Of a DNA stretch of 64,000 bases, positions 1-17,700 are shown piece by piece. How positions within the stretch are numbered: position 1 is the first letter of the stretch; every line of letters starts with the position of its first letter. Source of the DNA: Hydra vulgaris. Lineage: Eukaryota; Cnidaria; Hydrozoa; Anthoathecata; Hydridae. Under the pieces are notes generated by a model. That model saw nothing but the letters and a program-made list of their open reading frames with translations, was not told the DNA's origin and searched no databases. The position numbers were made by a program, and so were the translations under genes. Location: the NCBI RefSeq assembly GCF_038396675.1, contig NC_088920.1:65256001-65320000 (forward strand), in the 5' to 3' direction.

Positions 1-392
1 GAAGAAAGTTCCGGAGAACACTGTTGAGCCAGAGTGACTTGGATGTCTAACAATAAGTTAATCTGTTTAACTGAAATAGCTAGAAGAGTATGATTATTTG
101 ATTCAAGAGTCAAACAAGAGGAAAAGTTTTATGCAAATAACACTGCCTTATTATGGGAAAAAAATGTGGTGTAGAAGACTTGACTTAAAACCAACAAGAA
201 AAAACAAAAGCATTACATATGGCATAAATGAGCTTTAGTTAAGGAACAAAAATGCTCAAGATTATTAATTAGATTTAAACAGCATAAAAGGAAAAGGCTA
301 TAAAGCAATGTTTGATGATGATGATTATAATGGTCATGATCATAAGGATGATGATCATGATGATGTTTATATATAAATATACATGCATGCAT

Positions 393-429
<37 letters not shown>

Positions 430-1154
430 CATATAAAATATAACATGAATTTTGAATTAAAATATATACTTAAGAATGTATTAATGTTTATGCAGTCCTG
501 TTCACAAACGCAGGACCTGCTGTTTTATTAAACCTGGCTCCGGTCAATGTTCAACCCAGGTTATTTACTATATTGGCATAGAATGATCCTCAAACAAGGA
601 AAATTTAATGATAATAATTAGTTTGACTGAACTTTTAATATTGGAGCTTATTACAATTTTCCAGAATGGCTAGGGTATTTTTACTATACAGTGTTTCATT
701 TTTTTAAACAATAATGCATTCCAAAAATTTACACTGCACAGATACATGCACAGTATGCATTATGCATAAAGAGGTGAAAAAAAAAAAAAAAAATTGTGAC
801 ATACATGTACATCTTCCAACATACATATAAGGTGACCATATAAGATGATAATATGAACTATTAACACAGAGTTAAGAATTTAAAAATAAATTATTTCATA
901 AAAAATTTAGAAACAATCTACACAAAGCAACCGTGAAAAATAAACTATTTCATAAAAGATTTAGAAACAATCGTGAAAAACCGTGAAAAATAAAGAAGAA
1001 GTAGTTTAAAAATTCTGCGGATGCTTATTATATCAGTACAAAGCTCGACTGGCTCGAATGACTTTAGTTTTAAACCAATTTTAAAAAAATGCATATTGAT
1101 AGTATAGATTTAACCACAGATCATAAAATTAAACAACAGATTTATATTCCTTAC
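1..1154. other. Intron or downstream part of the leftward gene
   Basis: No ORF here is convincing. The stretch lies downstream of the donor site of the exon at 1155-1278, so it is probably intron of that minus-strand gene. Near the left edge, minus-strand positions 1 to about 45 follow a possible acceptor (TTGTTAG) and stay open in the phase that exon needs, so they may be part of its second exon; this is weak. A GAT-rich run (305-366) and a CA repeat (393-426) are simple sequence. Confidence 0.35.
393..426. repeat. (CA)n microsatellite
   Basis: A run of alternating A and C, broken by one extra A and flanked by TA-rich sequence. It explains the His/Cys/Val-rich open frame on the minus strand here, which I do not treat as a gene. 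Confidence 0.9.
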
Positions 1155-1278
1155 CAGCTTGTAAAGACGTAGGAAGTTTTCTAATGGAGTCTAAGTCATT
1201 CTTTATAGAAGAGTCAAGCAAATCAAGAGAAGGTGATGGCGGATTCGTACTTTCCGCTTCCTCGAATAATGTTGTCAT
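1155..1278 (-). CDS. First coding exon of an unrecognised gene
   Basis: On the minus strand an ATG at 1278 opens a 41-codon frame ending at a good splice donor (exon ...GCT G, then GTAAGG). The peptide is acidic at its start and rich in Ser, Leu and Asp (MTTLFEEAES, then LDLLDSSIKN, then LRKLP-like residues). It has no membrane segment or motif that I recognise. Codon use is balanced, unlike the AT-rich junk around it, which is the main reason to call it coding. The gene lies tail-to-head with B3GALT6, and its remaining exons are left of the window or in unrecognised parts of 1-1154. The exon ends in phase 1. I assign no function. Confidence 0.5.
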
Positions 1279-2192
1279 TAGTAAGTACTAAAAATACCCA
1301 CTAAGTATTAAATTCCGATGAATTTATATCACATGGGATGTAATGTATAATTTGATTCGTTTTTTGAAGTTTCTCTGTACCGCGTGATTAAAGATATCAC
1401 ATGATCGACTGGAAGCCTTCGCCTTCCGTGTTGTGAGAAAGAAATTCCTCTAAATCTTTTTGTAACATTGCCTCACCCTTTTTAGATGCGTGGTCTAACC
1501 TTTTAAAAAAAAATTCTTACACGTGTTAAATTATTTGCCTTCACAACCTTAAAAAAGTATTCATAATAAATACTAACAAAGAAAGTTTGTAACGATTAGA
1601 AAAATATTTTAAAAAGCGAAAAAATAATACATATATATAAATATTTTTATATCATTTAATAATACAATCACCAAAAAAAGACTGACCACTGTTTTCACTG
1701 TTGTCATCTAAAATTCAAGCGTCTGTGAAAAAAGCCTACTATGAATTTAACGATAAAATGTAAAAGCAATTAATTCATTATTTATAGTGAATTAAAACTT
1801 GACAAACTTTAAAAATAAACGGCTATTAGTAAAATTATTGATATCAATTTAATATAAACAATTCACAAAGAGTACTTCAAAATCTTTTTTTTTACTTTTC
1901 ACCTTAATTTTTATTTTATAACCGCTACTTTTCGATACGAATTTATGAAAATAGCTGAACAAGTTAAATAAGCAAAAGAAGCAAAAATCTACCAGTTCTA
2001 TTATTCTGACTTTTTTTTCAGCATAGAACTGATTTTTTTTTTTTTTAGCATAGAACTCAGAGGCTATAAAATAATCAAAAAATTTCATCTTAAAGCATTT
2101 AAAGTTTTTTATACTAAAATAAAAAATAAAATTTTTTTTCCTGAAAAAAATTATTGAGTATACATATTCACATATACAAATAATTTAATATA
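1279..2192. other. Intergenic region between B3GALT6 and the leftward gene
   Basis: This is AT-rich sequence between the B3GALT6 stop codon and the start of the next minus-strand gene. It should hold the B3GALT6 3' UTR and the promoter of the leftward gene. The 79-codon frame at 1849-2088 is Lys/Phe-rich low-complexity and is not supported. No clear TATA box or repeat is visible. Confidence 0.4.
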
Positions 2193-7929
<5,737 letters not shown>

Positions 7930-8755
7930 TTTGTCCCATTTAAATTATTTCTCAATTTTCAAAATATACTTGAAACGTTACAGTTATTTACATTTATGAC
8001 TTTTAATGCGCATAATTAACTTCTTTTTTTTTTTTTTTTACTTTTTGGTATAAAATGTGATAACAAAATTTAAATACTTTGAATTAAAATTTTTGTAAAA
8101 TATAAGTTTTTTTTTAGTAAAAAAGACATAATTTATGGAATGAGTTTTGAAATTTAAATTTTTAATATGAGTAAATGTTTTTTAATTTAATTAGTAAATA
8201 CTTTTTTTAATTTATGCACTTTAAGCCAAATGAGAAAGCAAAACTCACCATTTTCTTGCCCAATGAAATTCTTTGTTTTGAACTTTTGCAGATCGGTTTT
8301 AACTAATTATGCGAATAAATTATTGTAATTATACATGGGGGCTGCAGTTTTCGACTGTTAATGGATAGTTTTTTTAGTTTAATATAAAAAAGATAAAATT
8401 TTGAAATTTTATTTACAGATTTTATTCTTTTTATTCTTTAGCAAGTTATTTTTAAATTGGATAATGTTTTTGAAGGAAAGACTTTGAGCTAGTAGTTTTC
8501 ACTGTTTGATGGAAATGTCGATAATCGTATGTACCCCCTTTGCCGACAGAAGACATGCGCGGCTGGTGTGTGTTCAAATGTTTCTTTGAATGAGGATGAA
8601 ATATGTAAATTTGAACATTTCGTTAACCTTTTAATTTGTAAATACTATCAATTTTACCATTACTTTATCCATCCTGTATAAGTTTATTTACCAAGAAAAA
8701 TTTTTGGACTTTTTTTTAAAACTGGATTACAACTAAAGAGCGCTTATGGGTTGTT
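7930..8755. promoter_or_regulatory. Divergent promoter region of B3GALT6 and SAP130
   Basis: The 826 bp between two divergently read start codons must include both 5' UTRs and probably both promoters. It is AT-rich with T runs (8026-8040). A less AT-rich patch (8520-8570, with GCGCGGC) may mark a core promoter or first non-coding exon. No TATA box at a convincing distance is seen, so this is a positional call. Confidence 0.45.
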
Positions 8756-11700
8756 ATGAAACGAATGCATGAGGAAAGGAAAGATATCTTCAGTGGCATT
8801 CGAAAAGTAGTTCTAACTAGTCCAGCAAATATTCGTAACATTACAGTTGCTCAAACGATGGAGAAAGATAAGCTTGAGAAATCCAATTATGGACAACACT
8901 CTTTTGGTAAAAACTTCTTTTCCAAATATTTACTTTTATTTACATTTTTTATCTTTTTATGGCTTGTCAACCGTTTAACAAATAAAAGTTAGATCTTTTA
9001 CATTATAAAGTATAAAACTTGTTGCATTAATGTTTGTTTATAATTGTTTATCAAATTACCATTCTTTTTTTTTTAAATCTAACTTTTTTTTTAGATACTG
9101 GATATAGAGCAGTGGATTTACTTAAGGTATTGTATTTGTAGTATTTGTAATGAAAATTTAATGCATCTTAAATGTGTTATATTAAATTGTATATAATATA
9201 AGCAAATTAGAAATAGTAGCTTGTTAGCTCATAGAAAATATATAATACTAATAATATTGTAATTAAATACTATATAACACTGTTTATTAAATTTAAAGAT
9301 TTAAAAATAAAAATATCTTAACTTTATTTTATTATAGACTGCAAATAAACCAAGAAACATTGTGCCTGCTACTCATGGATCTTCTCAAGTTCATGTAGTT
9401 CCACCACTAATCACTAACTACATAAATAACTCCACTCATATTATAAGTCCAACTCCAATAAGCCATAATACTTTGGTTAAGGGATCCATAAATCCAAGGC
9501 CTTCATTTCATGCACATGTTCCTTTGGGTATTGGAACATCTGTAACTTCCCAAAGAGCAACTGGACCACAAAGATTACCTTCATTGAAGCCTACAAAAAA
9601 CTCAACTCAAGTAATTTTTTTTTCTGCTGTAGTAGCATATAATTTATTTTTATTCAGCTTTAGTGTAAAATACTAAGTATATTATTAGAAGACAAAAGAT
9701 ATTTAGTTTTTTATTAAGAGCTTTTTAACATTTTGTTACCTGATAATATATAAAAATACAACACACAAGTAAACATACAATTAAAAATATTTTGGATAAT
9801 TGTGAATTTTTTTTTTTTTAATTTTATATGCATAGGGATCAGTTTATCAATAATGTTTTTTTTCTAAATTTTTATTTTAAATTTAAAAAATACAGCTACT
9901 GTTATATGATTAAAAAAGCTTAACTTGTAAGCCAAAAGCTTCTTACTTGGCTGAATCCGCTGAATAAAAGAATTTTTATTTTAAGATTCAACTTCCTATT
10001 GGTAATCATGTTCCTGGACTACCAACTGTTTTAACTTCTGCAGTAGTTAGCAGAATAGCTTCTCCAAATATAGCTACTCATGGTCAATCTAGTGATCAGC
10101 GAAATGATGGCAGAGCTGCTTTAATCTCTGATCCCCATAATCATGGACTTAGAGGAAACACACAAGCTTTATCACAACATTCTGCAACAATACAAGTAAT
10201 TGCATCTGGTACAGCATCGCTTCATACACCACAAATTCCAGCTTCTTTTTTGACTAAAGGTGTGAATTTAGGTACCTCTTCAGGAATGCTGAAAATAAAT
10301 TCAACAAGTCAGTCTAACTCAATTTCTTCTAATGTTTCTGGTTCAGCTTTCAAGTTGGGAATAGGTATAAAAATTATATTTAATTTCTCGAACTAGTTTC
10401 TACAAGGTGATTATTTTATTGTGATGTTGTTTATTTCACACTATACATCTTTTTAAAATTATACATTAGGTAAGACATATTCAGGTTCATCAAGTATTAT
10501 TATTCCAGCTACAACTTCTCGTTCGGATCACCTAGTAAATAGTTTTATTGTTTAATTTTTTTTAACTTCAAGTATTTTTTTATTATTACCTATTTTGCGC
10601 CTAAACTTTAAACCTATTTTATTTAATTAAGGATATACGTCAAACTATAGTTCCTTCACCTTATACTCGCTTTCAAACAGCATTGCATCCAGCTACGACA
10701 ATTATAGCAGCGAATTCGGCTACAAGTAGTGAAGCAAGGTATTTACGCAAGTGTTTAACAGCTATCTTATGTTACTTGAAATAGCCATTTTAAGTTTTTG
10801 ATTTATTAATATTTTTTTCTAGGTCGCTTCATCAAGTTGGTTATCATCAAATAAATACTGCATATGTTCTGCATGATATGGGTATGCTTTTAGCACTTAT
10901 ATTTTTAATAATATGTCAGTTTACTTCTTAATGTTCGAAAATAGAATGGGACAAGAGTTTTATATACAAGGAATTGTTAGGTTGCACATGTTAAGTTTAT
11001 AATATTAGGTTTTTTAATTATTTAAATTTCTTCACAATCATTAAAAGAGTTTAAACTTTATCAATTAAAGTAAAGTTTTATATGAAAAAATGGAATTAAG
11101 CTTGACAGATATTTCTGAACATGTTTTTAAAAGTCTGTGTTTCTGTTAAAATGTATTATTGAGGGTTAAGGTATTTTGGGCATGATTTATGGTGGTCTCA
11201 GCATGAGTATGCAGAGGTAAAAGTGAAAGTTAAAAAAAAATTAAGCAAACAATTACAAAGTTTATGAAAATGCAGAAAGTACTGATATAAAAAAATAAAT
11301 TGAGATATAAGGCTTTTTTCCGTATATATGTAACCTAAAGATACAGTTAGCAATTTATATACAACAATAAGAAGGAATTAGCACATTTTATCATTCAAAA
11401 AAGGCCTTATATAAACAATTTGATTTTAATTATTAAAATATTTTGTTAATTTTATCCATATCCGAGTTAACAGTCAATTTAGCTGTTAATATTAATAAAA
11501 ATTTAACAATTTGTCAAATATCTATTGTTAATACTGATTATTGATTGATATTGATTTATTGAAGTTAATTTTAAAAAATGTTTTGATAGGCAAAAATAAA
11601 TTTAGCGTTAAATAGACCGGTTAAAATTAAAACAATGTTCTCATTGTTTAAATAAAATATTTTTTAAGTATATAAAAGGTGACCTCATATATATGTAAAA

Positions 11701-14700
11701 GAATGCTGTTTAAGTATTAATTTTAATTAGATTTCTTACTGTACTCTTTTATGCAAATAAAAGTACATCAGCTTTATTTATAAAATTCTAAAAAATATAA
11801 CAACCATTTGAAAAATGTTTTAATAAAATTAGTTTTTAAGAAATGCTTAAAAAAAGTTTAATTACATTTTTAATTTTGTCAAAATTCCCCAGTGACTTCA
11901 TAAACTGAAATGCAGCACTAATATTTAATAATAACCCCCATAGACTAGTTAAAGAAAAAAAAATTCAAACTTCTGTTTAAATAAAAAATTTAAAAAAATT
12001 CTTTTTTACAGTGAATGCATTCTTTTTTCAAATTCTTTTTTCACATTCTTTTTTCAAATCAGATTTTTTTAAATCAAAAAAGCTATGCAGAATTGTAAGT
12101 CCTTAAACAAGACAGCAAAAAAACAAAGCAGCTAAATTGTTTTTTTCTAAATTTATAGTTTATAGTTAAATCTTGATAAAAAATTTGTTTTGGTGAATTT
12201 AGTTAACTCAAAACTTTTTCTAATGTTTAATTATAAAATAAACACACCTTGTCTAGACTCCAAGGGGTAATCTCTTTAACAAAGTTTTTAAGTCACAAAT
12301 TGTAGAGTCAAACTTTGAATCAAAGTTAAAATATTTGGTTGGCAATTATCAGACTTTTTTTTACACACGTTAATTAATCAATTTTACATTCAAGACAATC
12401 CAAAAATGCCAATAAGTCAAACTATCTTGTGGTCTGTTGCACAAATTTTGAAGACATTTATAAAGAAATTCTTTAAGCTGTTGAATTTTGACAACTCACA
12501 AGCTATTTATTTTTGCAAGCTAATTATTTTTGGACCATCCAACTCACTTATCTGAAAGCTAACTCAACAGATGGAACTTGTATGAACAGAATGAACAAAT
12601 GGCTCAGAGCACTCTACATGAAACAAGAACCATATTATCTAGGGTAGTTTGTTGGAAACAAAATACTTTTTTCTTTTTAATTATTGTCCCTAATTAGATT
12701 TATTATTGAATCTTGACAAAAGAGAATGTTTTTACACCTTTCATAACCTTAAAAAGTCACCAAACCTCTTTTCATTGATGTATCTAGTGTTAATACTTAA
12801 AATTTCGTCTTGTAAAGATATTTTTAAAGATATAAGGGTATATTTTATTCGTTCTGTGCATAAAAATGTAAATTTTTGTTTTGCTACCATTTTGCCTATT
12901 TTACCAAATAAATGAAAGTAAAATTTTTTTTTTTTTATCTATTGGGTATAATAGTCTGATTTTAATTAAATTTTAATTTAGTTTGCACTTTTTTTAACAA
13001 TGGGGAAAATTATATTTATATTGGTGGCATTCACTTGGTACAGAATCTTAGAGTTTTGGCCATTAAGACATGCCACATACAAATAAGTTAAAAAAATAAA
13101 CGGTTGTATCCTTATTTTTATTTTTCTCAGATAAAATCTTAGTAAAATGAGAATTCCTTAAAAATTTTAGTCCCTGGCTCCAAGAAGATACTGAAATATG
13201 GCCAATATCTGCTAAAAAATTTTACATTTAGCAGATATTGGCCAGACCCCTCTTGTCCCCTCAGAATTGCAATGTTTATTTATAGATTTCAAGTCACATA
13301 ACTTTAAAAATATTTTATCTTTTTACTTAAAAACTTGTACCTTGTACTAATTTCAGGGGTGACAAATCCAATAGAAAGATCAGAAATATAAAAAGTTATT
13401 ATTAATACCTGTATTTATCAATTTAAATAAATTTAAACAATTTTTTTATGTACTTGTTTTTAATGCCCAAGAAACCTATGTGACCTTGATTATATCAAAA
13501 CAAAAAGTTTTACACATTCTATAATCATTTATCTTTCAAAAAACATAAGGATTTTGATCTGCAAGTATATGGATTTCTATATATAGATAATGGGACACAG
13601 TCACTTTTTTATAGCAGAATATTGCAAATGGTTTTTCACTACCTTCCAGACTAGTTGGAGTTCTGAAACTTTTGGGATTTTTGAAGTGCTGATATATGTG
13701 CATGTTAAAATTGCTTAAGACTGGGAGCTTAGTCATGTAGCCCTTTTTTTTTTTAGCAGAATAGATTTTTCACTATACTGCAATAGATTTTTCACTACCT
13801 ATCAGTTATCATGATAACTGATAGGTAGTGAAATCTACCTATCAATTATCAGAGTTATCATAAGGCTGGGACACCAGGGGATGGCCCTGGTGCCACAGCC
13901 TCATGATAAAAATTTTTTCGATATCATCAAGGGTACATGGGTTTCTTGAGCATCAGGTATATAAAAAACTTACCTAAATTTTTTTAAATTGATAAACACA
14001 GGTACTTAATAATAATTTTTTACATTTCTGACCATTTTATTTGATTCATCACCACTGAAAGTAACAAGGTAAAAGTTTTTAAGTAAAAAGATCAAACATT
14101 TTTAAAGTTATGCGACTTGAAACCTCTAAATAAACGTTGCAATTTTGAGGAGACAAGTGGGACCTGAACAATATCTGCTAAAAGTAAAATGGTCATATTT
14201 CAGGATCTTCTTGGAGCTAGAAGCTGGAATTTTCAAGGAATTCTTATTTTACTAAATGGTTTCAACTGTAAAAAATCAACAAAATCTGAGATATAGATTG
14301 ACATTTTCAAAAATTTCTGGATCATTTGACCCAGGGAATTACCCTATGCTCTAACATCTTTTTCTTTTCTTTATTTGACTTCAAAGTTAAAATCTGATTT
14401 TTTCTTAACTTTTAAATTATAATATGATCTTCACTTTAACAAAAAAAAATTTTTTAAGTAAAGAATCATTTTTATAGGAGATTTTTAATCATATTTTGTA
14501 ATGAACCTTTTTTAATAGGGATTCAAAGCTTTTCACATCAACTTGTACGTCCACCTTCCAGCTCTGTGCCAATGTTTGCAATTGATAGGACTTTGCCAAC
14601 AATTCCGCTTGTAACTATTCCAGCAAAAGGTAATATGGCAGTATAACTGAAAATGTATAGTTTTATAGTTTAATTTTTTTTTTTTTAATTTTTTGGTTTT

Positions 14701-17700
14701 TTTTTTTTGTTTTTTAGTTATTTGCTTTGATATTAAATAATAATTTTTTTGTTGCTGTTTTTTTTGTATGGATATCACATCTTATGTGAAACTTTTTGTT
14801 TGCTTTGAGTTTTTTAGTAAATGATGAAGTAAATATTTATCCTAAAATAAATTTGTTTAGATAATTCTATTGTATCTTCTCATGCTAATGAACCTGTTCG
14901 AAGTGAGGGTCTGACAATCCATGGGAGTTTGAATATTCATACTTTATACCCCAGCAATTTCCAGCCGATTTTTACCACAACATCACTCTTAAATACAAAT
15001 GAAACAACAGTTAGACCAAGTATTTTAAGAAAGCGTCCTGGAGAAAGCAGTGTGCTGTAATACTTTTAAAAAAATTTGCTTGCAAAATGTAGTATTGAAC
15101 ATTTTTTTAAATTAATTATTGTGTTTGCTTCTTTTCGTGTAAAAAACAAATTTTCATTTCAGGTATACAGCAGATCGCAATTCTAGTCCTGTAAAAAAAG
15201 ATCTATTTCAAAGTTCATTACCTCCTGCTAAAATTAAAAGTCCACCTCTGCTAATAAGGTATTTAATAACATTTTTGTAAGATGGTGATTTTCCACCAGT
15301 ATATAATTACCAGCAAATGTATAATATATTATAATAATATTATCTTTTAATGTATAATTTTAATTTAGTCAAGATAAATCAGCAACTAACATATCGACTA
15401 GTCATTCAGTTGTTAATATAACTTCAGAAATCAAATCAACTTCTGTAACATTAGCAGTTTTCACAACCACAACTACTGGCATTATCACTGCCATAACTGG
15501 TACAGCTAGTTCTAAATCACAGCTTTTAACAAATTCTGTTAATCACTTAATTGAAGCTTCTCCAAAAAAAAAACCAAGAAAACAGCTAATGTATGAATAC
15601 AATTTTTTTACTTTCTAATATTTTTTTCTTTGTGATTTATTTGATGTAATATGTTTGATTGTTGTTTAGAATCACTACAGAAGATAAGTATACACCTAAG
15701 CGTCTTATTAACTCTAATATGACAGACGATGAAGAAGAATTTTTAAAATCAAATGAAACAATGAAGGATATAAGTCCTCCAAAAGCCACTGTTGAATCAG
15801 TGTATCCTGTTAATAACATGAGTTATAAGAACCTTTTTACACTTGCAAATTCATCTTCTACTGAAAAGAAATTAAAAAGTGATTTAATTGAGACAAGTCA
15901 TTTTGATAACCATCGTCACACAGTTAATGGAATTGTTTCAACTTTGCCTTCAACCATATCAAGTATTTATACTATGATTTTTTATATCATGTTTTAACAT
16001 TTTATTGTATGTTTTTATGATATACTTACACTTTATGTACAAATGTATGTATATGTATGTGTGCATGTATGTATGTGTATGTATGTATGTATGTATGTAT
16101 GTATGTATGTATGTATGTATGTATTTTAGGTTGTAAAGGTTTAAAATGTCTGCTTCCACCCTCTAAATGTGTTCTATATAATAAATTAATACTGGGATTA
16201 AAAAAATTTTGAAAAAAAATATTTTCAGGGCTCCCATGAATATCTTAAACATCAGACAGGTCCCTAATATTATCAACAACAAAAAAAGTTCTTCGAAAGT
16301 ATCATGTTGGGTCCCAAAATAAGCAAACTTATATAAAAATATCAAAAATAATTATCATTTTATAAATAACATTGAGAGAAAAAAAGTTTGATAAAATATT
16401 TTTGTAAAAATTATTTTTATTTTTAGTAGTTAAGATGTAATTTTGTAAGATGTAAATTTAAAATAATAATTTTTTTATAAAATGATGGTTTTAAATTTTT
16501 ATAAATTTTGCTTCTTTTGAGACCCAAAATAATATACTTTTGGAGAACTTTTTTTTTTATAATATTATTCTGATTAATACGTTATCGATGTGTTTTTGAG
16601 TAAAGACACAAATTACAAAAGTACCTAGGGCTTAAAAAAATTAGAGCTTTAAAAAATAACAATTGATCTCATTTAAGTCTTTTTAAATAATTATTTAAAA
16701 AATTATTTAAAATTGACGTTATGAAAAACTACTTTTACAAACATAATATAATTAGTATATTTTAGTATTAGTTTTTAATTCAGTTTTTATTTTTTAAAAT
16801 AGTAGGTTTTTGATACACCCATTTGTAGATATTATTTGCTAACACTCTAACCTGTCAGTTGATATTTTTACTAAAGCCTTTCTTTTTACTATAGCCTCTC
16901 TTTCATTACAATTTCTTAAGTGATAAGATTTATATTTATTATATAATTAAATCTAGTAGTATATTATTTATTTAATTGTTACAAATGTTTATACAGAATT
17001 TCAATATGAACTGCTGTTATTCTAGCAGATATTGTTAAAGTTTCTTGTATAATTATGATAAGTTAGCAGCTGTAATAACTAATTTATGTGAATATTTAAT
17101 TACTTTAGATGATCACCATCATCCTATTTATCGTCACAAAACACTTAGTATAATTGGTGACTACAAAATTAATACAAAAGCTGCTTATAATCATTTCTAT
17201 CGTGCTTCTGATATGAAAGTGAAAGGTAGTGCTAGTACTCTTTAATCTTTATTAATGCTTATAATAGTTGTAGAAATGTTGTTAACAGTTTTGATATGAA
17301 AACATTCTCTAGAGTAACTTACAAGTTAATGTCTGCTGTACAACAGAGTTTATGTTGTAAAACAATCGTTGCAAAAATAAAAAGTGACAACAAAATGACA
17401 AAACTTAGACCTGATGAAAGACTTCAAACTTACAGACTTATAGCTTAGAATATCCAGGTTTCTTAATTTATTACTTTTTTTTAGAGGAAAAGCCTTCTCA
17501 AGAAAGACTGGTAACAAAAGGTGCAATCGAAGCAGCCTCTGGTTGGAAGTTACATTATTTAACAACACAGATTGATGACTTGGTAAAATAAGTTTTTAAC
17601 TGTATTTACATAATATTAATAATAACTGTAGTAAAACTGATCACTTCTGCTATATTATGGGACTCTCAGTGGCTGACGAACTTTAGTTCAAATAAAACTT

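Larger units (their letters stand above)
13125..14310. repeat. About 1.2 kb imperfect foldback repeat in a SAP130 intron
   Basis: Sequence at about 13125-13510 recurs as reverse complement at about 13903-14310. Shared blocks, read on both arms, include CTCCAAGAAGAT, TTAGCAGATATTG, CATAACTTTAAAAAT and TTTTTACTTAAAAACTT. The arms are clearly diverged, with small indels. The roughly 390 bp centre holds further palindromes. It lies wholly inside the 3.6 kb intron 10882-14518. This looks like an old foldback or long-TIR non-autonomous transposon. No coding capacity is evident. Confidence 0.8.

Noticed and set aside
8747-8772. Upstream ATG before the SAP130 start
   Set aside because: This frame hits a stop within nine codons, while the ATG at 8756 leads into the in-phase exon chain.
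12706-12915. 69-codon plus-strand ORF inside a SAP130 intron
   Set aside because: No family features and AT-rich composition; the flanking exons splice in phase without it.
13536-13736. 66-codon minus-strand ORF in the centre of the SAP130 intron foldback
   Set aside because: Short, with no motif or codon signal; likely chance.
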